NCBI GenBank assembly: GCA_004835665.1
Contig: RBKR01000009.1
Location: forward strand, 310,001 to 374,000
Direction: 5' to 3'
DNA: 64,000 nt
Source of the DNA: Phoma sp. XZ068
Taxonomy: Eukaryota; Ascomycota; Dothideomycetes; Pleosporales; Didymellaceae
Notes under the pieces: model-generated
What the model was told of the DNA's origin: nothing
What the model saw: the letters and a program-made list of their open reading frames with translations, nothing else
The model's database searches: none
Translations under genes and position numbers: made by a program
Shown: positions 1-9,476 of the stretch, one piece after another
Layout: the number at the start of each line of letters is the position of its first letter
Position numbering within the stretch: the first letter of the stretch is position 1

Positions 1-1065
1 GGCAATGTCCGCGCCAAACTCTCCGGGTGGAGTAAGAAGCGTAAGTGCGAGGAGATCTGTGGCTACGCTGAAGAGCGCGCCCTGCTTGTGAACCTTGTCT
101 GCAAGAGTACGGAAGTCGCTGACACCACCGTCGGTGTCCGGGTACTGTGCCAAAACACCAACGAGGTCTTGTCCAAGCTCTTCTACGCGCTTGCTGTTGT
201 CTGCAAGGACATCTGCGATTTCGATCTTGATTCCGAAGCCTTCGGCACGTGAGCGGAGGACCTGAATGGTCTGGGGGTGGCAAGCTGAGGAAACGAGAAA
301 TGTCTTGTTTGGACGCTTCTGGCGAGGACCTGGAAGCGAACCAAGAGACATGGTCATAGCCTCAGCTGCCGCTGTAGGCTCATCGAGCAACGAGGCGTTG
401 GCAATGGAGAGGCCGGTCAGGTCGGTTACCATAGTCTGGAAGTTGAGGAGCGATTCCAAGCGGCCCTGACTGATCTCAGGCTGGTATGGGGTGTAGCTGG
501 TGTACCATTGGGGGTTCTCGAGCACATTGCGCTTGATGACCTCGGGAACGTTTGTGTTGTAGTAACCCTGGCCGATCAAGCTCTTTCCTGGCCTGTTCTG
601 TCCCATGATGCGCTTTGCGTTCTTGAGGAACACAGATTCAGGCACACCATTTGCCTGCCAATCTGCGCCATGGCGGTCCGAGAGCTTTCCAACGCTGAGC
701 TCGCGGTTATTGAGAATGTCCGCAGGGATGACCTGACGCACAAACTCGTCCAAGCTGCCCACAGGCGGGTCAAGCGCCTTCAGCATAGCCTCGGCCGACT
801 CAGCAGAGGGGCCAATGTGTCTGCGAGGAAATGTATCGAGGGCCTCGGTGGGTTTCGAAGAGTCTGAGCTTTGCTTCGGGGTCTCCAAGACATCCTCGGC
901 GGGCTGGACGGCCGCAGCCTGCTGGAATGCCCTGTATTGCTGGCCATAGCTGATAACAGCTCGCTGTACGCATCTCGCGACAGTTGGGCGAGGAAGTTGG
1001 GCGACGCGTGCAGAACGAGCAAATCTGGTAGCAGCGCCCGCTGCCCGGAGACAAGACGTGCGCAT
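1..1065 (-). CDS. GCV2: Glycine dehydrogenase (decarboxylating) P-protein, N-terminal part
   Basis: This is the PLP-dependent P-protein of the mitochondrial glycine cleavage system, which decarboxylates glycine and passes the aminomethyl group to the lipoyl H-protein. The minus frame is open for 355 codons from an ATG at 1065 to the window edge, so the gene is cut by the window. The first ~40 residues are rich in Arg and Ala and lack acids, as expected for a mitochondrial presequence. Family-typical stretches follow: DTFPRRHIGPS around residue 75, YYNTNVPEVIKRNVLENPQW, YTPYQPEISQGRLESLLNFQ, and ANASLLDEPTAAAEAM. The PLP-lysine region lies outside the window. No intron is needed in the visible part. 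Identity is secure from family knowledge. Confidence 0.95.
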   Translation of the reverse strand, partial: MRTSCLRAAGAATRFARSARVAQLPRPTVARCVQRAVISYGQQYRAFQQAAAVQPAEDVLETPKQSSDSSKPTEALDTFPRRHIGPSAESAEAMLKALDPPVGSLDEFVRQVIPADILNNRELSVGKLSDRHGADWQANGVPESVFLKNAKRIMGQNRPGKSLIGQGYYNTNVPEVIKRNVLENPQWYTSYTPYQPEISQGRLESLLNFQTMVTDLTGLSIANASLLDEPTAAAEAMTMSLGSLPGPRQKRPNKTFLVSSACHPQTIQVLRSRAEGFGIKIEIADVLADNSKRVEELGQDLVGVLAQYPDTDGGVSDFRTLADKVHKQGALFSVATDLLALTLLTPPGEFGADIA

Positions 1066-2866
1066 TGTGATTTTTCTTCGTCCACGAGGACTGGGAAGCA
1101 ACAATGTGCGGGTAGAGCTTTGAGGTAGAAAGCGCGAGCGAGGAAACTGAGAGAAGTTAGTTGTTCTCTTCGGCGACTTTTTGAAAGATCGCCCTTACAA
1201 TGGCGGTGTTGACCTCACTCAAGCAATCTGTGGCGTAGCCAAAACGTTATTAGAGCTTGCCACCGCTCGTGTCGTTGCAATCGTGTCGCGAGTTGCTGGG
1301 AGCTCTCCAAAAGGCAGTCGTTCGCGTCAAAGAGACAAGAAAGAATGAAGAAGGAGTAGTCCTGTCAAACCCTTCCTCGATAATTTCCAGCAATCGACCC
1401 AGCTAAGGTGTATCTACCCATACACCGTCATTATCCGAGCCCTGGAATGATTCGGCGCCGCTGAGAGTACCGATAAGAGCATTGGCACCTTTACCGAGCC
1501 ATCGGTCAACTACTTAGTTCGGATCGCATGCCGTAGGTGCAACGAATACACCAATTAGGAAACTTTACGCATCACATTAGGCCTGGAAGTGCAATCTGTT
1601 ACTCGATAATTGATGCTCAGCGACTCCGCTCTCTTCCCGCACATCACGAGCTTTTCGCGTTTGCGGGAAGCGCATGGGTCCCTGACGCGTGACGGGATCG
1701 ATTGCCCGTCGGGGATCGCGTATCTTTCTCCGTCCTCGCAAAGACGATCACCACCTCTTCTCCACAAAGCTTCAAGTAATAACAGATAGCCTTTGGTACT
1801 TATGCGCAAAATATCACATACTACACATCTTTAAGTTTACTCCTTTAGACCTGCCATCCAAAGCTCGAATGAATAGATTGTCCGCCGGGTAAGGTCGCGA
1901 ACACTACGGAGTAATTCCTTTTGTACAAAAGAGCTCGCGAACGGATGGGGCCAGGGTCCTTTAGACCCCACCCGAATGTGGAGTGGAAACCAAGATAATT
2001 TGGAAGTTCCAAGCATGAATAGAATTCAGGCCTCGAACGGTCTTGAGTTGTTTACTGCTGGCAGTGGAGGGTGGCATGTTCCCTTGACGGCACAGGTTGT
2101 TCCATTGAACACAAATGTCAAAAAAGATATCAACACCACAGTTCAGCTCGTCGCGGACACAAAACAAAATCAAAAATACATACAATAGTGGGTATTCGCT
2201 AGTGGTCACCCACCTAACTACTAATCCACCGGTACGTTGCTTAAATAGGGCTGAGCGAACGGGAAGCCTTGTTTTCAACGTCCTATGGTCGTATGTGAAA
2301 GATAGTAGCATGTTCACTATTCTTATAGCACCATATGTCAGCTTGCATGACAAGACTAGAAGCTCCAAGCACAAGGTCAGAGAGCAAGCTTGCTCCCCTT
2401 TGTGTCCCTTTGCTACTGAATTCCCTTGAGTCTGCGATCACTTTGTCTTTAATCAAGCCTTTCGATGTGCCATTCGCTGACGGACATCGTTCTGTCACTA
2501 GCCGCAAACCTCATGGAACTGCATATCTGCAAGAATGCGGGAGATCTATCCATGACAACAAAGATGCTGTGCTGAGACGCGAAGAACTCCCTGTTGAGGA
2601 TCCAAAATTCTGTCAAGAAACTCCGCTCCGTAGCGGAAGGCGTCGAACAAGTTGGCCGACGTTTGGTAGTATGTACAGGCCGTGCAGATCTTGCAACGAT
2701 CTATGCCTATTTGCCCAGTATATCGAAGAAAAGCAGCGCAAAAAAATGACTCTACCTAGGTATCCACTCTAACATGAGCATTCAAAAGTTCGACGACAAA
2801 TTGTTCAGGGACGGCCCGGGGTACAAGACATGATTGACAGTAACGACGAGCTTTTTTGGCTGGCTT
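1066..2866. other. Gene-poor intergenic region, 1.8 kb
   Basis: The left end holds the divergent promoter/5' UTR of the glycine decarboxylase gene. The rest has only short overlapping ORFs (the longest about 145 codons at 2335-2772) whose translations resemble no family I know. It looks AT-richer than the flanking gene. A palindromic ACCTAGGT lies near 2755. No transposon ends or RNA genes were recognised. Confidence 0.5.
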
Positions 2867-4431
2867 TCAGATCACCTTTGCCCTCCTTGCCACGATCAAA
2901 CTCGCTAAGATGAGAAATATGATCAAGCCTAAGATACCAAACCACCAGAACAACCCATCATCGTCTCCTCCTGGGACACGGACATTCATCCCGAACAGAC
3001 CGCATATGACATTCAGCGGTACAATAATAGCCGCTATGACCGTGATTCTAATGATGAATACCATGGTCCGATTGCCAGTACCGATCCTGTCTACCGAGAG
3101 CCGTGCGAGGTAGTCTGAGTGTGAGCGAGACAACACTTCCTCACAGTGCTCAAGCTTGGATGCCATGGTCATGACGTGATCTTGAATGTCGCTAAAGAAT
3201 AGCTCGATCTCAGCATGAGCAATATTCGAGTACGCTTTCCCACAGTGTCTGGCCAGACTCTTCACTACCCCTGGTTTACCGCGTAGAAGTTGTGTCGCAT
3301 TCATTGTCTTCTTGCGACATACATGGACTTTCGATAAGACCGAACTGATTTCATGTTGACGAGTGAAGAAGACACCCTCTTCTATGGCGCTGGTCTCCCT
3401 TTCCAAATCATGGATCATGGGACTGAAGGTATCGACGATATCATCACTTCAACACATTAGAACACCCTGTCCTATAAATTCAAAGAGAGCTGCTCTTACA
3501 TCAAAGCGTAGCAGATCCAGTCACTGCTTAAGGTCAGGTAGTTCCTGAGTCTATGGATTCGACTTCGTACATTCGTCGCGTGTTGACGTGAGTGGAAAGT
3601 AAAGCTAATAAGCCCTTTAGGAAACACGACGATGTAAACGTTGACTGGTGTGATATGATGTCTAGTGTCGTCGTTCGGTTCAACGAATGAGGAAACAGAG
3701 ACAAAGTAATAAGTTTTGAATACCTCTACTTTCTCACGTGTCTCCCCAGTCTTGATGTCTTCGGACGTAAGCGGGTGAATGGAGAATTCTTTTGCAAGCG
3801 CGTTGATGTCTGCTTCCGTCGGGTTGAAAACATCCAGCCACCAGGTGTCTTTAGCCTCTCCTGTATCAACAAGGGTACAAGATTGACCTGTCAGTAACAA
3901 CAGATCCTGGAACTCAGTAAAATAAGTAGTCGAGCCAGAAATTGATGAAAAAAGCCCAAATCGCTCCGCCCCCTGAGAAGGAACGCTGTTTGATATAAAT
4001 GGAGAAATGTTAGCTTTCTCCAGTAGAGATTCGTTTCGGAGGAGACCAAGATTTAGAACAGAGCAAGCTCTCTGATCAAGGCAGTTTGAGTCTGAGGATC
4101 GGGAGGCAGAGCGTATGTTTGGTTTCGGCGACGTTCGCCCAGCAACAGTGCTCTTTGAAGCTTTTCCGTCGCAGCAATCGCTACGGTCGTAACCAACAAA
4201 TTTGTAACATATACCGGGGTTGTGAAGAGACTTGTTGCCTTTGTTTACTGAAACGCGGCCTCCTATCTCGATATCACTCGGCGGTTTCCCTTGCAACCCG
4301 CGCGATGCCCCACGAGCTGTGGACGCATTATAGACCAATTCTCTGTTGTCAGGCTGATGATTCGTAATTTTGCAAGGATCTTTCGCCGCGCTGGTCAATG
4401 GTATATTGAATCTAGCCTTTGCAAGGGCCAT
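2867..4431 (-). CDS. CorA/Mnr2-type magnesium transporter
   Basis: This is a membrane Mg2+ channel of the CorA/Alr1/Mnr2 superfamily. There are two exons, 4431-3500 and 3446-2867, joined by a 53-bp GTAAGA...GAAG intron with a CTAAT branch site. Splicing restores the family segment around LIDDIVDTFSP, and the product is 503 residues. The soluble domain (~residues 205-310) carries WWLDVFNPTEADI and IHPLTSEDIKTGETREKVE. Near the C terminus are two hydrophobic segments with the signature GMN at 463-465 between them, followed by a short basic tail. The open frame continues upstream of 4431 without an ATG, so the start is the first in-frame ATG. An upstream exon cannot be excluded, and vacuolar Mnr2 homologues usually have a longer N terminus. 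It stands alone between gene-poor stretches. Confidence 0.85.
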
Positions 4432-5450
4432 TGCGTTGTTCTGATGCCGGAATCGAAGTTGCCATAAGTCCCGGTGACATATATGCGTCCTATATAGCCC
4501 GTTAGCAAGAGCTTCTAACAACTCCACCAACACTAATTCGAGAACCAGGGTCTTGTACCAGGCGCAAAGTAGTGGTATTCGCAAGAATCGTCATTCAGCT
4601 ATCAAGACACAGCTGTGAAGTGCGTATTGGATTAAAAAGGAATTGATTAAGATAAGATTATCAGCTGCAAAGTTTGTCAGGCTACCTAGACATATTCCAA
4701 ATGAACCAAAATCACGCATCGTGGCGAAGCAAGCTGTGCCAAGCACGGGGGAGATCTACGATATGAACAAGGGGGCTGTGTCTGCCGCGATACTGCCGAA
4801 GAGTTTGTATCCGTTGCACACACTACTTTAGCTATGTTGAAGCTAGCGGACCTACTCTGACCGTAGAGTAAGTTGGTTATGGTGCAGAGGAAATACACCT
4901 GTCAAATGGATATATTTGGTAAGAGTCTACCCCCAGCTGTCCATTAAAAATCTTACAGTGTCTGCGCGATTAGCTCGACCCTGTCGGGTTCTGATGATGT
5001 GTACTGGACATATTTCCTCTAATTCAGCCTCGTTGTCAACGCTAGCAGTTGCGGGATTAAATGTGTTGATTAGGCTCTGCTGCAAGGCAGACTCTACACA
5101 TACAGAAGCACGATCTCATGGCAGAGTAACTTTAACATGACAAAGTAAATGTAAAAAGACGTAAGCCAAATATTTGCTTCGTGATAGTCGCGCACCGTGC
5201 CTTACACCAAAAGGACCGATGAAGAATTGAACAGGATTTCCTAAAACACGTGGAAAAGGAGTATTAACAATACGTAGTTGCATGCGTGGTTTGGGGGGTC
5301 ATCTCATTCTGCTTGAATGCACGCGTAGGTCATCCTTTATTGGAGGCTCTGCTGCACAGTCCGCGATTTCGAAGGTGAATGCCCAACTGGTTCTTGAATA
5401 ATAACTGAGATCCTCCAGTTACATGTAGTTGAGGATTAACTGGTGAGACC
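4432..5450. other. Intergenic region, 1.0 kb
   Basis: It contains the presumed promoter of the CorA-type gene and, at 5270-5450, sequence upstream of the decayed LRR-like gene that is interrupted by stops in all frames. No other feature was recognised. Confidence 0.4.
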
Positions 5451-6431
5451 ATGGAATGGATAGCCCGGACTCATAATTTCTCCCAGCTTCGAACACTCCA
5501 GGTGTATCTCACCCGTGATGATATGTATATGGAGCGACCAGACTACAGTAAAAACGCAGTCTCCTTTTTTCAGACTATGAATTCCCTTGAAGAGCTAGCT
5601 GTTACCAGGGCAATTGATTCTTTTATGGTCGACGCTATTGTGTCGCACCATGGACAAACGATGAGGAGACTTAGTCTGTATCCATTCGAGCAAACATTCG
5701 ACAACTATGTTGGTGCCCAGATTCAGCGAGAAATCCCTGTGGAATTTCCTCGATATCGTCTTCTAAAAATTCAATCCGAGTGCCCTGCACTCGAAGAGCT
5801 TGCTATCCCAATTAAACGCAACAAATCTAAGGCGTCTGAGATTGAGCTGTACAGATGCTTCGCCAAGATGAAAAATTTGAAATTCCTCTTTCTTACTCTG
5901 GACTGTTCAAACTGGCATGTTAGGTATGACAGTAAATACAATCCCCAATTCGATGGCGATAACGAAAGGCTTGTGTATCCTTTTTACCCTCACTTGAAAA
6001 GAGGTATCTTAAGGGAGACCTACATCAATTGCGCAGTTGGTGAGGCATTGGCACCCTCTATCGGGGAGATTATCAGCAAAAACAAGGCAGTTAAGCGGCT
6101 AGAAAGCCTTAAGTGGTTTACCACCGGGGGTGGAGATTATGGAGGAGGAGGAGGAGGATGAGGAGGAGGAGGAGGAGGAGGTAATTCATCCCAAATCACC
6201 AATCCGACCGACAATCTGAGTCGATCCTGGCCAATAAAGCGGGCTCTGCGAGGTGATCAACATATTACTGTTATTAAACTAGGGCAGCGTGAAAGAGAGG
6301 CTCGCGATAAGCATGTTAGAGACAGAATTGATACTGAGTTTGGGAGCGTATTCTCTGAAATCTGGCCTTGCAAAGAAAGTAGTGAAAGTTGGCGGCACGA
6401 TTGGCAACGTTTTCCTCTCCAGACCTCCTAA
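5451..6431 (+). pseudogene. LRR/F-box-like protein gene, interrupted in a GGA repeat
   Basis: The frame opens at an ATG and runs 236 codons (5451-6161) through leucine-rich sequence such as FSQLRTLQVYL, MNSLEELAV and CPALEELAIP. This resembles the C-terminal halves of fungal F-box/LRR proteins. It then enters a (GGA)n tract encoding Gly and meets a TGA at 6159-6161. In the same frame, after the TGA, the sequence stays open for 89 more codons with ordinary coding composition (RDRIDTEFGSVFSEIW, RHDWQRFP) to a TAA at 6429-6431. A single GGA to TGA change inside the repeat would explain this. No upstream F-box exon is visible and the 5' flank is full of stops, so the gene also looks 5'-truncated. 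Alternatively the short form is simply a truncated expressed protein. The function is unknown. Confidence 0.55.
6138..6181 (+). repeat. GGA/GAG trinucleotide microsatellite
   Basis: About 13 near-perfect GGA units interrupted by one ATG-like variant (GGATGAGGA). Read in frame it gives poly-Gly with a stop. Read one base over it gives an uninterrupted Glu/Asp tract. Confidence 0.85.
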
Positions 6432-6783
6432 GAGGATGGAAATACAATGTGCCCCTCATACCATCACAAAATATTCCTTTATCAACTCTTATGTTATATA
6501 CAACATGATGCCTACACAGGGTGGTGTTTTCCACATGTAAGGTTATTCGCAGCTTGCAATTTTCTCCCGCACTAAAAGGACAGAACTTTATATGAGACCT
6601 GACTGGCTATGTAGAGCGTTTCATAGTCTTTAAGAAACCAATCAGTGGAGTCATTGCGCGATAAAGTAAGGACGACGAAGTGTCCCATCTTTATTGTAAT
6701 GTGGACAAGCGACGAGCGTGGCTCCGAGGATGTTACACTCAACATGGGGGCAGAGACTGCATCTTTAGAGAGAGAGCCACACT
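6432..6783. other. Intergenic region
   Basis: About 350 bp between the decayed LRR-like gene and the 3' end of the Zn2Cys6 regulator. Nothing recognisable was seen. Confidence 0.4.
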
Positions 6784-8025
6784 TCAACGCAGACCTTGGG
6801 TATCTCGACATAATATCTGATCGTCCAATCCATACTTGACACTATGCTCGTACCCCAACCAATTCTGAGTGGCTGTCAGACCCCATAACATACTCATTAC
6901 CTGAACCCCCAGCTCTTCCAGATCGTCCGGACGCGCTAGCGTCATCATCTCATCCCAGCAATTGACCAACACTTGCAACTCTATCCTTTCGTCTCTCGTC
7001 CGTTTCCAACCAACTTCACTCTGTGCATTCCACAGTCCCTGCTGCACCGTGAAGTAGACACCCACCACCGTCGTACTATCAGTCCCAGTCTTTAGGTAGT
7101 TGTACACACCACGGAGTAAGAATGTAGTTACAACCGTGCGTCGGATGCTTTCGCTGAAGAGCCAGGTCTGCCAGTCTCCTGGGTTACTGGAAAGAGCCAG
7201 GACGGAGTTGTGGGGTGTAGAGGGGTTGAGCGCTAGAGCGATGGCGCAGCCGCGTGTGCGCAACTCGCTAGCCCACAAGACGGTCGTAGGCTCGTCGGCT
7301 TCTGCAGCGGTACGCAAGCCAACGTCGCCGTCAAAGAGGCGAATGAGCTGGTAAAGGAGGAGTGCTTGGAGCGCAGCGAGGAGATCGGGGTTCGAGCTCG
7401 ATGCTGGGTCGGTTGTGGCGAGGAGGTGTCGGACGTTGTGTTGTAAGACCTGGTGGACCATGGGTTTTGTTGTGGGCATCTTCATGCAATTCAGCGCGCA
7501 TGCACTCATTGCTTGTTGCAATGCTGAAGATTGCAGTGATTGGAAAGTTTGTCGGTGGATAAACATATTTTGACCTGATGTTGCGAAGACGTTCGGGAGG
7601 AGGGACAGGCGGGTTGCGCAGTAGTCCACCCGGGCGTAGAGCTTGCTATCAGCATTGGTGATACGTGTGTGCTGATGGGTTACGAGATCGCCAATTCTGG
7701 GAATGAGGAATTGTGTTTCCAGAGGTAGATTGAAAGGATGGTGTGGAAACTCAAAGATCTGTTCATTCAAGCTTGGAGACAACAAGGCTGATGATATCAT
7801 GGGCTCGGCTTCCCACGATTGTAGCCGCCATTCATGATCTGTTGTGCCTGGTAAATTCAGATTAGATTGCTCCACCATTTGCTGTTGTCGTTCTCTTTTT
7901 CGACCAATGTAATGGCAGTCGGAGCCTCTCGCAATGCAGCGCTGACAGTTCGGTCGGGCTCGGTCGCACTTACGCTTCATCTGAATACATGCTACGCAAG
8001 ACTTGTGGCGTGTGGCTTTCTCCAT
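6784..8025 (-). CDS. Zn(II)2Cys6 transcription factor (left regulator)
   Basis: This is a fungal binuclear-zinc-cluster transcription factor of 413 residues in a single exon from an ATG at 8025. The zinc cluster is at the extreme N terminus: Cys10, 13, 20, 27, 30 and 37 with spacing C-X2-C-X6-C-X6-C-X2-C-X6-C, followed by a basic linker (GRKRERQQQ). The remainder is mostly helical with no strong family signature, ending in LGYEHSVKYGLDDQ. This layout is common in fungal secondary-metabolism regulators with a C-terminal activation/effector region. It is transcribed divergently from the short-chain dehydrogenase gene, 391 bp apart, at the left edge of the biosynthetic cluster. It could be the pathway regulator or a bystander. 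DNA binding is inferred from the motif, and the target is unknown. Confidence 0.88.
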   Translation of the reverse strand: MEKATRHKSCVACIQMKRKCDRARPNCQRCIARGSDCHYIGRKRERQQQMVEQSNLNLPGTTDHEWRLQSWEAEPMISSALLSPSLNEQIFEFPHHPFNLPLETQFLIPRIGDLVTHQHTRITNADSKLYARVDYCATRLSLLPNVFATSGQNMFIHRQTFQSLQSSALQQAMSACALNCMKMPTTKPMVHQVLQHNVRHLLATTDPASSSNPDLLAALQALLLYQLIRLFDGDVGLRTAAEADEPTTVLWASELRTRGCAIALALNPSTPHNSVLALSSNPGDWQTWLFSESIRRTVVTTFLLRGVYNYLKTGTDSTTVVGVYFTVQQGLWNAQSEVGWKRTRDERIELQVLVNCWDEMMTLARPDDLEELGVQVMSMLWGLTATQNWLGYEHSVKYGLDDQILCRDTQGLR

Positions 8026-8416
8026 TGCGATACATCTTGCCCTCGTGAAGACCTAAATGTCGACGTTGCCGTTTCAAAACCACCTTCGTCCGCGGTGTTT
8101 CTTGTTGGTGCGATGAGAGAAAGGATGGAAAGAGGCAGAGTATGAGGAAAGTCCGCTAGCCTCACCAAACTCCGCTAGCGGCGACGGCTAGTCCTCCCCG
8201 TTCATCTTAGGTCCATGAAAGTCCGCATGCTTTCCACAAATGTGATGCTCATCAACACATTGTGCACTAGATGCAAGAGTTTAGTAGGAAAATCTGTATC
8301 AGTCGGACGAATCTTCGCCACGGCTTGACTTGCAACCTAGGGATATATATTGCCAGCATTCATGACGGGATGCTCACCTGTACAACCCTGCTACATCAAC
8401 CTAGAACCCGTCAGCA
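8026..8416. promoter_or_regulatory. Divergent promoter of Zn2Cys6 regulator and SDR
   Basis: A 391-bp divergent intergenic region. TATATAT at 8344-8350 lies about 70 bp before the SDR ATG. TCCGCTAGC occurs twice (8152-8160 and 8171-8179), and the second copy is part of the perfect palindrome CCGCTAGCGG at 8172-8181, an everted CCG/CGG pair of the kind zinc-cluster proteins bind. One TCGG lies near 8303. Factor binding is inference. Confidence 0.5.
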
Positions 8417-9338
8417 ATGCCCTCAACTACTACTGTCATGATTACAGGCGCAAGCCGCGGTCCGCAGTCCCCCTTCCCCCTCCCGGGAAGACATGTAGCT
8501 GACCGTCTGCATGACAGGTATCGGCCACGGACTCGTTGCAGCATATCTCAAAACCCCCAATACTATTGTGGTGGCTGCGGTTCGAAAAGTTTCATCCGCT
8601 GAATCCCTCAAATTGCTTCCGAAAGCCTCGGGGTCCCGTCTTACCGTCATCGAGGTCGATGTTGGGTCCGTGGATACCATCAAACGCGGCATCATGTCTT
8701 TGCAATCTGAGCACAATATCGATACCCTCGATATAGTTCTTGCCAACGCTGGTACCGCTAGCATGAGCCCCAAGGTCGCCGAGTCCGAGATTTTTGACAT
8801 ACAGCCTTTTATTGATATCAATGCGTATGGCCAGCTGGAGTTGTACAAAGCTGTGGCACCGTTACTGCGTAAGTCGGGCTGCGAAACAAAGGCTAAGTTC
8901 ATGTACATGTCCAGTCTCGCTGGAAGCTTGAAAACAATGAACACTGTCGCTGATCTGTCGGCTTATGGCGCCAGCAAGGCATTCGCCAACTTCCTTTTTA
9001 GATGGCTGTCCTTCGAGCAGGAGGACATCGTCGTTTGGGCACAACATCCGGGGTAGGTATGGATACAAATATTCATGTTCTCATGGCTGATTTTCTCCAG
9101 TATGGTTGCAACGGAGATGGCCAAAATGGCTTTCGAAAGTCTCAAGCCTAAGGGAATTGATCTAGCTCCACTGGCTGTCTCGGTGGAGCAAAGCTGCCAG
9201 GATATTTTGAGGGTGGTAAGTCCATCTAACGCAATGTACAATAAAATGCTCATCTTCTTGCAACAGGTCAACGGCGCCACTCTGGAGAAGACGCATGGCA
9301 AGTTTCTTGGCCCTGACGGCGCCGAGTTGCCTTGGTAG
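8417..9338 (+). CDS. Short-chain dehydrogenase/reductase (SDR)
   Basis: An NAD(P)(H)-dependent oxidoreductase of the classical SDR family, 254 residues. There are four exons (8417-8459, 8518-9052, 9101-9215, 9267-9338) with introns of 58, 48 and 51 bp. The first intron interrupts the nucleotide-binding loop, and splicing restores TGASRGIG at residues 10-17. Other motifs are NAG at 91-93, the catalytic Ser in MSSLAG (~146), and the Tyr164-X3-Lys168 pair in AYGASK. The C terminus ends KFLGPDGAELPW. The first donor (GTCCGC) is weak, but the frame and motif leave little choice. It probably reduces a keto group or oxidises an alcohol. Its place between a regulator and the PKS suggests a tailoring role, but the substrate cannot be read from the sequence. 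Confidence 0.88.
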
Positions 9339-9476
9339 ATTCCTGAAACTGCTGGTGGCAGGAAAAGAAGTTTTCGGTATGCTGCAAGTCCGCTGAAGCT
9401 ACTTTATACAAAATCAAAGATTCATCAGTGTCAATGTGTTCTTGTCATGAAACGATTTTGCCTAGGCATTTGCTTC

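Noticed and set aside
2335..2772. 145-codon plus-strand ORF in the left gene-poor region
   Set aside because: No recognisable similarity, non-coding-like composition, and overlapping ORFs of similar quality on the other strand.
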